Origin: Paenibacillus chitinolyticus NBRC 15660
Lineage (GTDB): Bacteria; Bacillota; Bacilli; Paenibacillales; NBRC-103111
Reading direction: 5' to 3'
NCBI RefSeq assembly: GCF_000739915.1
Contig: NZ_BBJT01000007.1
Span: forward strand, 62,001 to 126,000
Length of the DNA: 64,000 nt
The notes beneath the pieces were generated by a model. It saw only the letters and a program-made list of their open reading frames with translations. It did no database searches and was not told the origin of the DNA. How positions within the stretch are numbered: the first letter of the stretch is position 1; every line of letters begins with the position of its first letter. The position numbers were made by a program, and so were the translations under genes. Positions 9,488 to 18,943 of this stretch are shown here, piece by piece.

Positions 9488-12400
9488 TCAGTACTCGCGC
9501 GCGCTCAGCTTGTAAATCACGCTTGCGGATTCCGCCCTCGTGGCGCCGTTCAACGGCTTGAAGGTGCCGTCTTCATAGCCGTCGATCAGACCGAGCCCGG
9601 CGGCCTTCCGCATAAACGACACCGCCCAGGCCCCCGCCGTACCTTCGTCGGCAAAAGAAGCCGTCTTCGGCACGGGAAGCTCGTCCGGCGCTATGCCGCT
9701 ACCGTAAGCGAAGGCGCGAACCAGCATGGCGGCCATCTGCTCACGCGTGATGGGCTCGTCCGGCATGAAGCGGTCGTCCGTGACGCCGGAGACAAGCCCC
9801 GCGCTGTAAGAGCGGGCGATGACATCGGCGTACCAAGCGCCCTTCGTGACGTCGCGGAACTGCTGCTTGCCGTCCGGAGCCGCCGGAAGCTGCAGCAGGC
9901 GGGCCAGCATCGCCGCGAACTGAGCCCGTGTCACGCCCGCCTGAGGAACGAAGCGGTTCGCGTCCATGCCGTCCACGATCTGCCGGGCGGCGAGAACTTC
10001 CACAGGCCGTTTCGCCCAGTGGGTACTCATATCGGCGAACGTGCGGTCGACCGAGAAGACAGCCGCGTACGAGGAGCCCTCGACGGCAAACGTCATGCTG
10101 CCCTCGTTTTGGGTCCCCTTCACATACTGCCACTCAGAATCGTCCTCGGAGTAAACGAAGGCGCCCATTTTCTCCGGATCGACCCCCAAATCAGATGCCG
10201 CAGCGTGACTGAGGGTCACGGTTGCGGGTCTTTGGAGATTGCCGATCATCCGGCTTCCGGCCGTTATTTTAATCTCCAGGATGGAGGACATAGGCGACGC
10301 GCCTTCAGGATAAGCGGACGTCAGACTCTCGGTGGCATGCGTCCGGCGGAGAGAAATAACCACTTCCTCGCTGCCGTCCACTTGAAGAGAACCCGCTTCC
10401 ATCCTTAAGATTCCTTCACTCGTCGTAATGAGCAGCCCTTTGGACTGGCCGCTGGCGAAGAAGGATGCCGGAAGATGAACCTTCGCTCCGGCGGTGTTAT
10501 TTTTTCCCGCAGAAACGGCCTGCACCCCGATCAGAGCCACATCCGGATTTTTAAGCAACGGCTGCAAATTCTCGTCGGTAACCTTTACATCCAGCATCGC
10601 GTAGCCTTTTTCCTGGATTACGGTTGAGTCCGCCTTAACGTCGGTAACAGTTTCTTCCGAGGGCTTTCCGTTGCCGTCCCCGCCTCCAGTATTTCCGCTG
10701 CTTGTCACGATTTCATAGCGGTAGGTCTGGACGTCGCTAACGGCTCCGCCTGCGGCCGAGATGACTCTCAGGGTTTGTGTCCGGGAGATCTCGATAGGGC
10801 CGGTATAAGCGGCAGACTGTACGGTAGGCGCCGCTCCGGTCAAGGTATAGTACATTTGGGCGCCAGGGTCGGATGCGGTCAGCGCGACTTTCTGTGTACC
10901 CGTGTAGCTTCCGCTCCGGAGACTGGCCTGAGGAGCTTGCGGCTTCATCTGGAACGTAAGCTCGCCGCTCACCCAAAGCGGACTTTTCTCATCGTTGTAA
11001 GCAACCAATATGTATTTACCGGCTTTATCCGGCTTGTATGTAAGAGAAGCTTTTCCCTGACTGGCTTGAAACGTTAACGTTTTAACGAACTGGGGCTCCG
11101 TGCCGTTCGACGTGTAAGTGAATAAATCCGCCTTGCCGGCACCACCGGCGTCCGCTGCGAGGGAGCCGTCTTTGTTAAGGAGCCGGATGTCCGCCCGAAG
11201 TTCGCCCGTTCCGGTCAAATTCGTGCTGCCGTTAGCCGCTTGAATACTTATACGCGGTGTTTCCATGGCTTTCTTGACATCAATAAGTCCCGACCCGAAT
11301 TCATCGTCAAAGCCGGGAGGCCCCAGGTCCTTAGCGGTTTCGGAAATGATACGGCCTACACGCTCCACCTTTTCGGAAGTGGTGAGATCATCCAGACCTT
11401 CATCCCCCGCGAGAATTAGAGCGGCAAGACCGGACACCATCGGGGCCGCCATCGAAGTGCCGTTGCGTCCCGTGTAACCGTTGCCTTTGTTCGTGCTGTA
11501 TATATCCACGCCCGGTGCGACTACGCTCAGGCTGCTGCCGGAATTGGAGAAATCCGCCACGATAAATTCCGTTTGGGGATACCAGTCGACGGCGCCTACC
11601 GCAAGCACTCCCGGCAGCTTGGCCGGAAAGGCCACATCCTTCACAAACCGGTGGGCCAACGGATCTTCGCTCCCTTTTACCTGATCCAGTTCGCCCGTGT
11701 CATTGCCCGTCCAGTGGTTGCTTTCGTTGCCTGCGGCGGAAACGACGATCACGCCTCTTTGCAGGGCATATTGCACCGCTTCTTCCATGACCCGGGAGGA
11801 GCTCGCCGACGTCAGGCTGAGATTTACCACATCCGCTCCGTGATCTACGGCCCAATAGATGCCTTCGGTTATCACGTCCGTTCTTCCGTAGCCTTCGCTG
11901 TCGAGAACCTTAACGGGCATAATTTTGGCTCCGCTGGCCACTCCGGCGATACCGACTCCGTTGTCTTTCAGTGCCGCCGCAATGCCCGCCACATTCGTAC
12001 CGTGGCCGTTATCGTCCCGGGTGTCCGGCGTGTTGCTCACGAAATTGTACCCTTCCACGAGACTCCCTTTCAGATCGTCATGGGAAGAGTCCACGCCAGT
12101 ATCGACAACGGCGATCACAACACCGGGCAGTTTGGCGTCCAACGTACTCGTATCCGCGAGATCCGACTGGATCGCCCGGTACCACCACTGCTGCTCCACA
12201 TAAGGATCGTTCGGCAAGGAAGCCGCTTTTGCGGGCGAATCCGCCGCACTTGCGGAGCCGGTCGTAGTCCGTACCGCCGATCCCTGCCCGGCGCCTCCGT
12301 TCCGTATGGCAGCCTTCGTCTCGGCGGCCCATACGGGATAAACGGGTTCGACGAAATCCACGTCGGGGTCGTTTTCCAGTTCCTCAAGCACGTCCGAAAC

Positions 12401-12715
12401 CGGCTCGGACTTGGGAAATTCCATCGTGACCAGACCCTTCGATCCTACACGCTGCTTGTATTTCGAACTCGGCGGATCGGGAAGTTCCGCTCTCTTCTCG
12501 GGACCCATCAGTCCCTGCATAACCATCGTATCCGCTTTTTCTTTGTATTTGACGATAACCTGTCCGGGCAGCGCGTCTTTCGCAGCCTGCGGCCTTTCAT
12601 ATCGGGGAGTCGAAACGCTCTTTTTCAAAGAAAGCGGGGACTCCGCTCCAAACGCCGGGACAGACAGACTCAAGACCAATAGGACGGCCAGCACCAGCAG
12701 ACTTATTTTTCGCAT
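9488..12715 (-). CDS. S8 subtilisin-like serine protease anchored by three SLH domains
   Basis: Secreted 1075-residue protease. Signal peptide at residues 1-24 ending PAFGA, then a propeptide-like region (GQVIVKYKEKADT). Peptidase S8 domain with the catalytic triad Asp205 (AVVDTGVD), His238 (DNGHGTNVAG) and Ser421 (NGTSMAAP), and oxyanion Asn330 (SAAGN). After it come Ig-like segments, including one resembling the chitobiase C-terminal-like fold (SGSYTGTQKVALTASDPG, about 595-670). Three SLH repeats fill the last 170 residues (FADMSTHWAK, FRDVTKGAWYA, FADEGTAGAWA) and should bind pyruvylated cell-wall polymer. GGAGG precedes the start. Substrate unknown. Confidence 0.95.
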   Translation of the reverse strand: MRKISLLVLAVLLVLSLSVPAFGAESPLSLKKSVSTPRYERPQAAKDALPGQVIVKYKEKADTMVMQGLMGPEKRAELPDPPSSKYKQRVGSKGLVTMEFPKSEPVSDVLEELENDPDVDFVEPVYPVWAAETKAAIRNGGAGQGSAVRTTTGSASAADSPAKAASLPNDPYVEQQWWYRAIQSDLADTSTLDAKLPGVVIAVVDTGVDSSHDDLKGSLVEGYNFVSNTPDTRDDNGHGTNVAGIAAALKDNGVGIAGVASGAKIMPVKVLDSEGYGRTDVITEGIYWAVDHGADVVNLSLTSASSSRVMEEAVQYALQRGVIVVSAAGNESNHWTGNDTGELDQVKGSEDPLAHRFVKDVAFPAKLPGVLAVGAVDWYPQTEFIVADFSNSGSSLSVVAPGVDIYSTNKGNGYTGRNGTSMAAPMVSGLAALILAGDEGLDDLTTSEKVERVGRIISETAKDLGPPGFDDEFGSGLIDVKKAMETPRISIQAANGSTNLTGTGELRADIRLLNKDGSLAADAGGAGKADLFTYTSNGTEPQFVKTLTFQASQGKASLTYKPDKAGKYILVAYNDEKSPLWVSGELTFQMKPQAPQASLRSGSYTGTQKVALTASDPGAQMYYTLTGAAPTVQSAAYTGPIEISRTQTLRVISAAGGAVSDVQTYRYEIVTSSGNTGGGDGNGKPSEETVTDVKADSTVIQEKGYAMLDVKVTDENLQPLLKNPDVALIGVQAVSAGKNNTAGAKVHLPASFFASGQSKGLLITTSEGILRMEAGSLQVDGSEEVVISLRRTHATESLTSAYPEGASPMSSILEIKITAGSRMIGNLQRPATVTLSHAAASDLGVDPEKMGAFVYSEDDSEWQYVKGTQNEGSMTFAVEGSSYAAVFSVDRTFADMSTHWAKRPVEVLAARQIVDGMDANRFVPQAGVTRAQFAAMLARLLQLPAAPDGKQQFRDVTKGAWYADVIARSYSAGLVSGVTDDRFMPDEPITREQMAAMLVRAFAYGSGIAPDELPVPKTASFADEGTAGAWAVSFMRKAAGLGLIDGYEDGTFKPLNGATRAESASVIYKLSAREY

Positions 12716-12808
12716 ACAAAAAAACCTCCAAACCTCACATCGCGATCCTTATTAGGCATTCGCTTCCGGCTCCCGAATTCCTGCCTCATACCCACTTTTG
12801 TAAATAAA

Positions 12809-12896
12809 CGGAATATTTAAAAAAAGGAATATTTCCTTAATCCATCTCAAAGTAATGGAATATCTCTCCAGAGACGTCATTGGGAAATATTCTCCC
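12809..12896. repeat. iterated GGAATATT-like elements upstream of the subtilase
   Basis: Four related elements in about 90 bases: GGAATATTTAA, the palindrome GGAATATTTCC, GGAATATCTCTCC, and GGGAAATATTCTCCC. They lie 95-180 bases before the start of the protease gene in an otherwise gene-free 390-base gap. They could be binding sites for one regulator. Confidence 0.4.
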
Positions 12897-13109
12897 GAAG
12901 TTACATCCTTACCTGCACAAAAAGTTCTTCCGCTTCGTCCTCTGCCTTTGATAAACGGCGGGCATGTACCGTCCAACGTCATACGGCGCCGCACCGCGCG
13001 CCGACAGCTCGCGAAGTGCGGCTAACCGGTATGCCGCGTTTCCCGGCCGTCTCATCCGGACCTCGGGCCGACGATTCGCAGCAAAGCTTCTGAAAACTCT
13101 GTGCAACGG

Positions 13110-14678
13110 TTAAAAGAAGCTGTCGCCTGGCTTCGGCGATTTCCCTTCCGCGCCTCCCTCATCTCCGTAAATATGCCGGAATGCCGACGGGATGCTTTCG
13201 ATCACGTCGCTGGCCAGAACATCCGCAAGGGAGTGGTGTTCCTCCGTCAGCAGACTTGCAGCCAGACCATGGATGTAAACGGCATTGCTGACGGCCTGCA
13301 GAACGTCCTCGTGCTGCAGGAGAAACGCCGCCGCGATGCCTGTCAGCACGTCGCCGGAGCCGCCTTTGGCCAATGCGGCGCTGCCCGTCGTGTTGACGCG
13401 CTGCATGCCGTCCGGGGCCGCAACGATCGTATGCGGGCCCTTCAGGACGACATAGGCGCCGGTCTCGGCCGCAAAGCGGGCGGACACGCCGAACCTGTCG
13501 TCCTCTACCGCCGCGGCGGTGCTGCCCGTAAGCCGGGCCATTTCGCCCGGATGCGGCGTCAGCACCGTCGGCTTGCGGCGCTTCCGCAGCAGCGGCAGGA
13601 GCTCTGCGGCGTGGAACAAGGCGTCCGCATCAAGCAGGACGGGTACGTCCTGGCGCAGCACTTGTTCCACGACAGCCCGGCTACCCGGCGTGCGGCCCAG
13701 GCCGGGCCCTGCGGCGATCGCGCCGAAGGCGGCGTCGCCCAGAGGCAGCTCGCCCCGGAAGTGACCGGCCTCCGACGGCGAAGGCAGGTACATCGCCTCC
13801 GGGTAATGGCCTGCCGCAATCGCGTGGATGCAATCCGGCACCGCCGTCGTCACGAGCCCGGCTCCGCTTCGGAGCGCCGCACGGGATGCGAGGACGACGG
13901 CTCCCGGCATCCGCAAGGACCCTCCGGCCACCAGCAGCCTTCCGTGCGTCCCCTTGTGCGAGGACGCTTTCCGGCGCGGCAGCGTCCGCCGAACATCCGC
14001 CAGCGTCCACAGGGAGCGGCGGGGCAAGCCTGCGGCCGCGGCCGGCGGGATGCCGATGTCGGCGACGAGCAGCTCGCCGCAGTAAGAAGCGGCCGGGTGC
14101 GTGAACGCCCCGAGCTTCGGATACTGGATCGTCACGGTGACATCCGCCCGGACGGCCGCTTCCACGGGGCCCCCGTTCGCGGGAACCCCGCTCGGAAGAT
14201 CTATCGCGTAAACGGCTGCATGCTGCTCGTTGATCTTCCCGATCAGGCTCCGGTACGGCTCTCGGAGAGGGCCGTTCACTCCGATGCCGAGAAGCGCATC
14301 GACAATCGCGTCCGCCCGCTCAAGCCGGCGTTCCAGCTCAGCCTCCGAACCTGTGTAATCAATGGCGGCATAGCCCGATTTTTCGTAGACGGACAAAGCG
14401 GCCGCGGCGGCTCCCCTGATTTTGTCCCGCGGCGGAATCAGCCACAGAGAAACCCGCCGGCCGTGCGCCTTCAGGACTCTGGCGATCACGATTCCGTCTC
14501 CGCCGTTGCTTCCCGCGCCGGACAGCACAACAACCTTCGCCTCCGGCGGAATCCGCTCCAGCAGAAGGGATGCGGCCGCCCGCCCCGCGCTTTCCATCAG
14601 CGTGTCGGCACTTATTCCGATGAGGTTCACGGTTTGACGGTCGATTTCGTACATGTCTTCGCCTGATACGATTCGCAT
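13110..14678 (-). CDS. nnr: bifunctional NAD(P)HX epimerase/ADP-dependent dehydratase
   Basis: Repairs hydrated NAD(P)H (522 residues). The N-terminal YjeF/epimerase half carries VLSGAGSNGGDGIVIARVL and NGPLREPYRSLIG. The C-terminal ribokinase-like dehydratase half carries ASSHKGTHGRLLVAGGS, LTPHPGEMARL, KGPHTIV and GSAALAKGGSGDVLTGIAAAF, where GSGD is the nucleotide and active-site loop. Length is normal for the fused form. AAGGAGGT precedes the start. Single gene, transcribed away from the MerR-methyltransferase gene. Confidence 0.95.
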   Translation of the reverse strand: MRIVSGEDMYEIDRQTVNLIGISADTLMESAGRAAASLLLERIPPEAKVVVLSGAGSNGGDGIVIARVLKAHGRRVSLWLIPPRDKIRGAAAAALSVYEKSGYAAIDYTGSEAELERRLERADAIVDALLGIGVNGPLREPYRSLIGKINEQHAAVYAIDLPSGVPANGGPVEAAVRADVTVTIQYPKLGAFTHPAASYCGELLVADIGIPPAAAAGLPRRSLWTLADVRRTLPRRKASSHKGTHGRLLVAGGSLRMPGAVVLASRAALRSGAGLVTTAVPDCIHAIAAGHYPEAMYLPSPSEAGHFRGELPLGDAAFGAIAAGPGLGRTPGSRAVVEQVLRQDVPVLLDADALFHAAELLPLLRKRRKPTVLTPHPGEMARLTGSTAAAVEDDRFGVSARFAAETGAYVVLKGPHTIVAAPDGMQRVNTTGSAALAKGGSGDVLTGIAAAFLLQHEDVLQAVSNAVYIHGLAASLLTEEHHSLADVLASDVIESIPSAFRHIYGDEGGAEGKSPKPGDSFF

Positions 14679-14831
14679 CGTTTGGACCTCCTTAAACGGT
14701 GGGTTCTGTTCGGAGAAAAAATCCGCTCCTACTCTCTTATTCTATTTAACCTTCTACTAACCAGTATAAAAGGCTGACGAGCAGAATTAAACTTTTGGGG
14801 AGAGTAACGGACTTCCGGAAAAAAAGAAGGG

Positions 14832-14862
14832 TTTACCTTCCCGTTACGGAAAGGTTTAAGCT
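14832..14862 (+). promoter_or_regulatory. MerR-type promoter with 19-base spacer
   Basis: TTTACC (14832-14837), 19 bases, TAAGCT (14857-14862). The spacer contains the dyad ACCTTCC/GGAAAGGT. Overlong spacers with an internal dyad are the hallmark of promoters activated by MerR-family proteins, and the gene just downstream encodes one, suggesting autoregulation. Confidence 0.6.
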
Positions 14863-14923
14863 AGAAAGAGAAAAATGAAATTCCGGCGCGCAGCCGGTTG
14901 AAATACGGGGGAGGAAGGCCGTT

Positions 14924-15931
14924 ATGCACATTAAAGAAGCAGCCAAACGGCTGGGAATATCGGCCCGGGCTATCCGCTTTTACGAAGAAAAAGGGCTGAT
15001 CGCACCGGGTAAGGAACTCTCCAGCGGGTACCGCTCTTTTACCGAACAAGAAATCTGGAGACTGCGGACGATCGTCGCTCTGCGCGAATCCGGCATGTCC
15101 GTCAGCGGTATTCAGGCCGCCCTGGAGCAGGTGGAACGTGGCGAGCACGATGAACTGCTCCATTATCTGGAGCTGCAGCGCTCTGTCCTGTACGCCCGTA
15201 TGTTGGAGACCAGGCAGACGCTGCAAACGACCGACCACATGATCGGGCTTTTGCAGGGGAGCCGCGGGCTTCCCTTGGAGGACTTTTACCGCCTTGCGCA
15301 GGATTCCAGAGAGGTTCGGGAGCTCCGCAACTGGGAGGACCGCTGGAACTTCGACGAGCTGGCTTCTTCTCACGACGAGCGGGTATGGAGCGGGGACTCG
15401 GCCTATCCCGGTTACCGCGAAGCGCTTGAACGGACCGTGGAGGAGATAAATCCGGCACCCGGAGAAACGGGACTTGATCTGGGCACCGGGACCGGCAATC
15501 TCGCCGGTTTGTTTATGGAACGCGGAGCGGTTATGAACGGAGTTGACCAGTCCAAGGAGATGCTCCGTATCTGCCGGTCCAAATTCCCGGGCATGACGGC
15601 CAAAATCGGCAACTTCCTGGCCGTTCCCTATACGGACGGGCAGTTCGATTTCGTGGTAACCAGCTTTGCGTTTCATCATTTATCCGGCAGGCAGCAGAAA
15701 TTGGCGCTGAACGAAATGGCACGGGTGCTGAAACCTCAGGGCCGCATCGCGATTGCGGGTTTTATAAACCGGAATGCCGATGGAGGAGCCTCGGCTGATA
15801 AGCATCGAACGAATTCACCGACTGGCGCGTTGGATTTTTTGGACTGGTTTGGTCCAAACGGGTTTGAAAGCAAGTGCCTCAAGCTTTCGCCCGAGCTTTA
15901 TCTGGCTGCCGCCCGGCGCGGGCTTCCGTAA
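14924..15931 (+). CDS. MerR-family regulator fused to a class I SAM methyltransferase
   Basis: The 335-residue protein joins two domains. Residues 1-70 are a MerR winged helix (KEAAKRLGISARAIRFYEEKGLI, in outline). A coiled dimerisation helix spans about 75-115. From about 150 comes a class I methyltransferase: SAM-binding GLDLGTGTGNLAGLF, acidic loop NGVDQSKEML, motif IV-like FDFVVTSFAFHHL and ARVLKPQGRIAIAGF. GGGGGAGG precedes the start at 14924. The effector may be the methyltransferase substrate or SAM, which is inference. It is divergent from nnr and behind a MerR-type promoter. Confidence 0.85.
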   Translation: MHIKEAAKRLGISARAIRFYEEKGLIAPGKELSSGYRSFTEQEIWRLRTIVALRESGMSVSGIQAALEQVERGEHDELLHYLELQRSVLYARMLETRQTLQTTDHMIGLLQGSRGLPLEDFYRLAQDSREVRELRNWEDRWNFDELASSHDERVWSGDSAYPGYREALERTVEEINPAPGETGLDLGTGTGNLAGLFMERGAVMNGVDQSKEMLRICRSKFPGMTAKIGNFLAVPYTDGQFDFVVTSFAFHHLSGRQQKLALNEMARVLKPQGRIAIAGFINRNADGGASADKHRTNSPTGALDFLDWFGPNGFESKCLKLSPELYLAAARRGLP

Positions 15932-16322
15932 ACAGAGACTTCGCCGGAATCGCTGTACGGTCCGGCATCATTCCGGCTTGTACCGGGATACCGATATCCT
16001 GCATCCGCATACCTCCCATGGCAATTTGCGGCCTTCGGTTTGCCGAAGCGGATAAGGTTTTGCTTGGAGAGTTTTGCCTAAGATGAATTGCTGGAGAATG
16101 AAGCGGAAAAGGCATGGACCGGTTTTGCGGAACGGCGGAGAACCCATGGTTTGGACTGCGGACCGGACAGGACTGCTCGCGTGAGAACACCTGACGCCCG
16201 ATGAGTTTCTCCCTTGATCAGGAAACGAAAATTCGCTTGACCTTGCCGCTGCGTTAACGCTTAGGGTGTGGAGGGAGAACCGATTTCACATTCTAATTCC
16301 CCAAAATGGAGGTACTAACCGC
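15932..16322. other. gene-free stretch, possibly decayed coding sequence
   Basis: No intact gene. Short coding-like runs are seen on the plus strand around 16083-16203 (DELLENEAEKAWTGFAERR-like) broken by stops, and no terminator follows the MerR-methyltransferase gene. It may be remnants of a lost gene; I cannot name it. Confidence 0.25.
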
Positions 16323-17021
16323 ATGCCCGACCATACCGATATTTACCGCAACCAGACTCATCTGTACGACCGGATGATCTCCAGACAACCCGATCTGGCG
16401 GAAAGGATTGACCGCATCCGCCCCCATGAAGGGCTTGACATCGTGGACCTCGGAGCGGGGACAGGCCGCCTGACGGCCGTTTTGGCGCCGAAGGCCGCAT
16501 CGGTCACCGCCCTGGACGCCTCTTCAAGCATGCTGGAGGTCACCGCTTCCAAGCTTCGGCGGACAGGGCTGACGAACTGGCGCTGCACAGCCGCCGACCA
16601 CCGCAGCCTCCCTCTGGCGGACGACTCCGCCGATCTTCTCGTCTGCGGCTGGAGCCTCTGCTACCTCGCCGGCTCGGATGTCCCGGGTTGGGAAGCCCAT
16701 GTGGCTCAAGCTCTTGCCGAGATGAGACGGGTTCTGCGCCCCGGCGGAACTCTCCTCCTGCTGGAAACGATGGGCACCGGCACGGAGGTTCCGGATCCTC
16801 CCGCGTTCCTGAAGCCTTACTACGCGCTGTTGACGCAAAAATACTGCTTTGCCCACGAGACGTTCCGCCTGGATTACACGTTCGAGTCGCTGAAGGAAGC
16901 CGAGGAAACGGCACGTTTCTTCTTCGGAGAAGATCTGGCGGCGAAGACAACACGGAACAACTGGGTCACCCTGCCGGAATGCGCCGGGGTCTGGTGGCTG
17001 CATATGCCGGCGGAGGCGTAA
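16323..17021 (+). CDS. class I SAM-dependent methyltransferase
   Basis: A 232-residue Methyltransf_11/25-type enzyme: SAM-binding DIVDLGAGTGRLTAVLA, acidic loop TALDASSSML, DDSADLLVCGWSLCYLAG and MRRVLRPGGTLLLLETMG. The substrate cannot be told. TGGAGG lies 10 bases before the ATG at 16323; the open frame extends upstream to 16266 without a ribosome binding site. Confidence 0.85.
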   Translation: MPDHTDIYRNQTHLYDRMISRQPDLAERIDRIRPHEGLDIVDLGAGTGRLTAVLAPKAASVTALDASSSMLEVTASKLRRTGLTNWRCTAADHRSLPLADDSADLLVCGWSLCYLAGSDVPGWEAHVAQALAEMRRVLRPGGTLLLLETMGTGTEVPDPPAFLKPYYALLTQKYCFAHETFRLDYTFESLKEAEETARFFFGEDLAAKTTRNNWVTLPECAGVWWLHMPAEA

Positions 17022-17172
17022 CGGGAGCGTAGACCGGCGCGGCGTTCTGCGCTTGAAGCGGTCTCCCTCCGTTTATTCCCCGGGAACCGGCGGTTTTCGG
17101 CGCTGCGTCCAGTATAAGCGGCGTTGCCGGCGGCAGCCATCCCCCGACCGATAGCCCGGCAGCGGGCGTACC

Positions 17173-17207
17173 AAAAAGCCCTGCAGACGATATTCCGTCT
17201 GCAGGGC
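17173..17207 (-). terminator. terminator of the FAD-dehydrogenase transcript
   Basis: Perfect 12-bp stem GCCCTGCAGACG/CGTCTGCAGGGC with a 6-base loop, followed on the minus strand by TTTTT. It lies about 190 bases past the dehydrogenase stop. The rest of 17022-17398 holds no convincing gene. Confidence 0.85.
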
Positions 17208-17398
17208 TTACTTCATTCACAGGAAGCTGAACAACCTAGAAAACGTACAAGCCTAGATCAGCCCCGGCTCGTGCGATTCGCGCCCCCCAAGGCAGCGGCA
17301 GTTTATCCGAGCACGATGCTTTCCGGTTGAAGCGGCCCGATTACGGCCAACTCGGCCAACCCGACCAGTTCGGCAATCTCGGTCCGCATAAAGCCCGG

Positions 17399-18838
17399 CT
17401 AGCCCTGAGCCCGTTCCGCTACGGCACGGGCGATCCAGACGCCCGCCGCCCCGGCCTGGGCCAGTCCACGCGTTACGCCGGCGCCGTCCCCGCCGCAGTA
17501 CAGGCCTGCGATTTCGGTTTCGAGCTGCTCGGTGAGTTTCGGACGGGCCGAGTAGAACTTCGCTTCCACGCCGTAAAACAGCGTATGCTCGGACGCGATG
17601 CCCGGCGTTACTTTTTCCAGCGCCTCCACCATCTCCACCAGGCTCTTCATCGTGTTATAAGGGAGAACGAGCCCCAAATCGCCGGGAACGGCTTCTTTCA
17701 ATGTAGGCTCAAGAAACCCTTCCTTGATCCGGCCTTCCGTAGAGCGGCGGCCGCGGATGATGTCGCCGTATTTCTGAACGATGACGCCACCGTTTGAGAG
17801 ATCATTGGCACGTTTGCAAATCTCGCGGGCGTATTCGTTCGGTTTATCGAACGGCTCCGTAAACTGGTGCGAGACGAGCAGGGCGAAGTTCGTGTTCTGT
17901 GAACCGAGCGCCGGGTCTTTGTACGCATGACCGTTAGCCGCCATGACGCCGCTGTGATTTTCCACGACAACATGTCCCGAAGGATTGCTGCAGAAGGTGC
18001 GGACGCGGGTGCCGACCGACGTGTTGAAAATAAACTTGCCTTCGTACAGATGCTTGTTGATTTCCTGCATCACGACATCGGATGTTTCCACGCGGACGCC
18101 GACGTCGACCTGATTGTTGTACATTTTCAGGCGGCGTTTGCGCAAAACGCTCGTCAGCCAAGCGGAACCGTCGCGGCCGGGCGCCACGATTACGGAATCG
18201 GCTTCGATCTCTTCCCCGTTGCTCAGCACAATGCCCCGGATCTTATGGCCTTCGGCCGTTTTGCTCGTCAGCAGGTCGGCGACTTCCGTTTTGAACCGCA
18301 TGTCCACTTTCGTCTTCAGGTAGGTATTGATCGAACGGAGAATTTCAAGATTCTGCTCCGTCCCCAGATGGCGGACCTGCGCCCTTAAGAGCTTGAGTCC
18401 CGCCGCGTAAGCGCGGTTTTCAATGGAGGACACGACGTCCGTGAGCGGATCGGTCAGCGTCTGCTGGGCACCGTGCTTCAAGTTGATGTCATCCACATAC
18501 CGGATGAGATCCAGCACGCGTGAAGGCGACAGATAGTCCGTCAGCCAGCCTCCGAATTCCGTCGTGATGTTGAACTTGCCGTCACTGTAAGCTCCGGCGC
18601 CGCCGAAACCGGCAGTGATCGAACAGGCGGGCAGGCAGCCCGCAAATTCCTTGCGTCCCGCGGCAGGCGGACACAGCTTGATTTTCTCTTCCAGAATCGG
18701 ACAACGGCGGCTGCCGATGTCATGCCCTTTATCTACAAGCAGCACTTTAAGGTGCGGTGATTTTAACGAAAATTCATAGGCAGCGAATATCCCGGCCGGT
18801 CCGGCCCCCACAATAATGACATCGTAACGGTTGCTCAT
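17399..18838 (-). CDS. NAD(P)/FAD-dependent dehydrogenase of the COG2509 type
   Basis: A 479-residue flavoprotein with an N-terminal FAD-binding Rossmann motif (DVIIVGAGPAGIFAAYE), a Cys-containing segment (RRCPILEEKIKLCPP, later FAGCLPACSITAGFGGAGAYSDGKF in part), and a C-terminal FAD-contact segment GLYCGGDGAGVTRGLAQAGAAG. This order is typical of the uncharacterised FAD-dependent dehydrogenase family COG2509. No reaction is established. It is preceded by a purine-type riboswitch aptamer and terminator, which makes purine metabolism or nucleotide homeostasis the best guess. GGGGG precedes the ATG. Confidence 0.85.
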   Translation of the reverse strand: MSNRYDVIIVGAGPAGIFAAYEFSLKSPHLKVLLVDKGHDIGSRRCPILEEKIKLCPPAAGRKEFAGCLPACSITAGFGGAGAYSDGKFNITTEFGGWLTDYLSPSRVLDLIRYVDDINLKHGAQQTLTDPLTDVVSSIENRAYAAGLKLLRAQVRHLGTEQNLEILRSINTYLKTKVDMRFKTEVADLLTSKTAEGHKIRGIVLSNGEEIEADSVIVAPGRDGSAWLTSVLRKRRLKMYNNQVDVGVRVETSDVVMQEINKHLYEGKFIFNTSVGTRVRTFCSNPSGHVVVENHSGVMAANGHAYKDPALGSQNTNFALLVSHQFTEPFDKPNEYAREICKRANDLSNGGVIVQKYGDIIRGRRSTEGRIKEGFLEPTLKEAVPGDLGLVLPYNTMKSLVEMVEALEKVTPGIASEHTLFYGVEAKFYSARPKLTEQLETEIAGLYCGGDGAGVTRGLAQAGAAGVWIARAVAERAQG

Positions 18839-18890
18839 GATCGTATCCCCCAGTCAGTTATGAAAGGTATCAGGCTTGAGCCGGGCACGC

Positions 18891-18943
18891 AAAAAAATCC
18901 CGGCCTTCGAATGGTACGGTAAAACCGTCCATTCGTAGCCAGG
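18891..18943 (-). terminator. riboswitch expression-platform terminator
   Basis: On the minus strand, CCTGGC-TA-CGAATGG pairs with CCATTCG-AA-GGCCGGG around an inner ACGGT/ACCGT hairpin, then seven T. The 5' arm of this stem is the 3' strand of aptamer helix P1, so P1 and terminator are mutually exclusive. Confidence 0.8.

Noticed and set aside
11573-12682. Long open frame antisense to the subtilase
   Set aside because: The minus-strand gene has signal peptide, catalytic triad and SLH repeats; the plus-strand frame is an Arg/His-rich shadow without a ribosome binding site.
17303-17389. 28-codon minus-strand frame just after the FAD dehydrogenase
   Set aside because: Hydrophobic-looking but no ribosome binding site, and it lies in a normal 3' untranslated stretch before the terminator.
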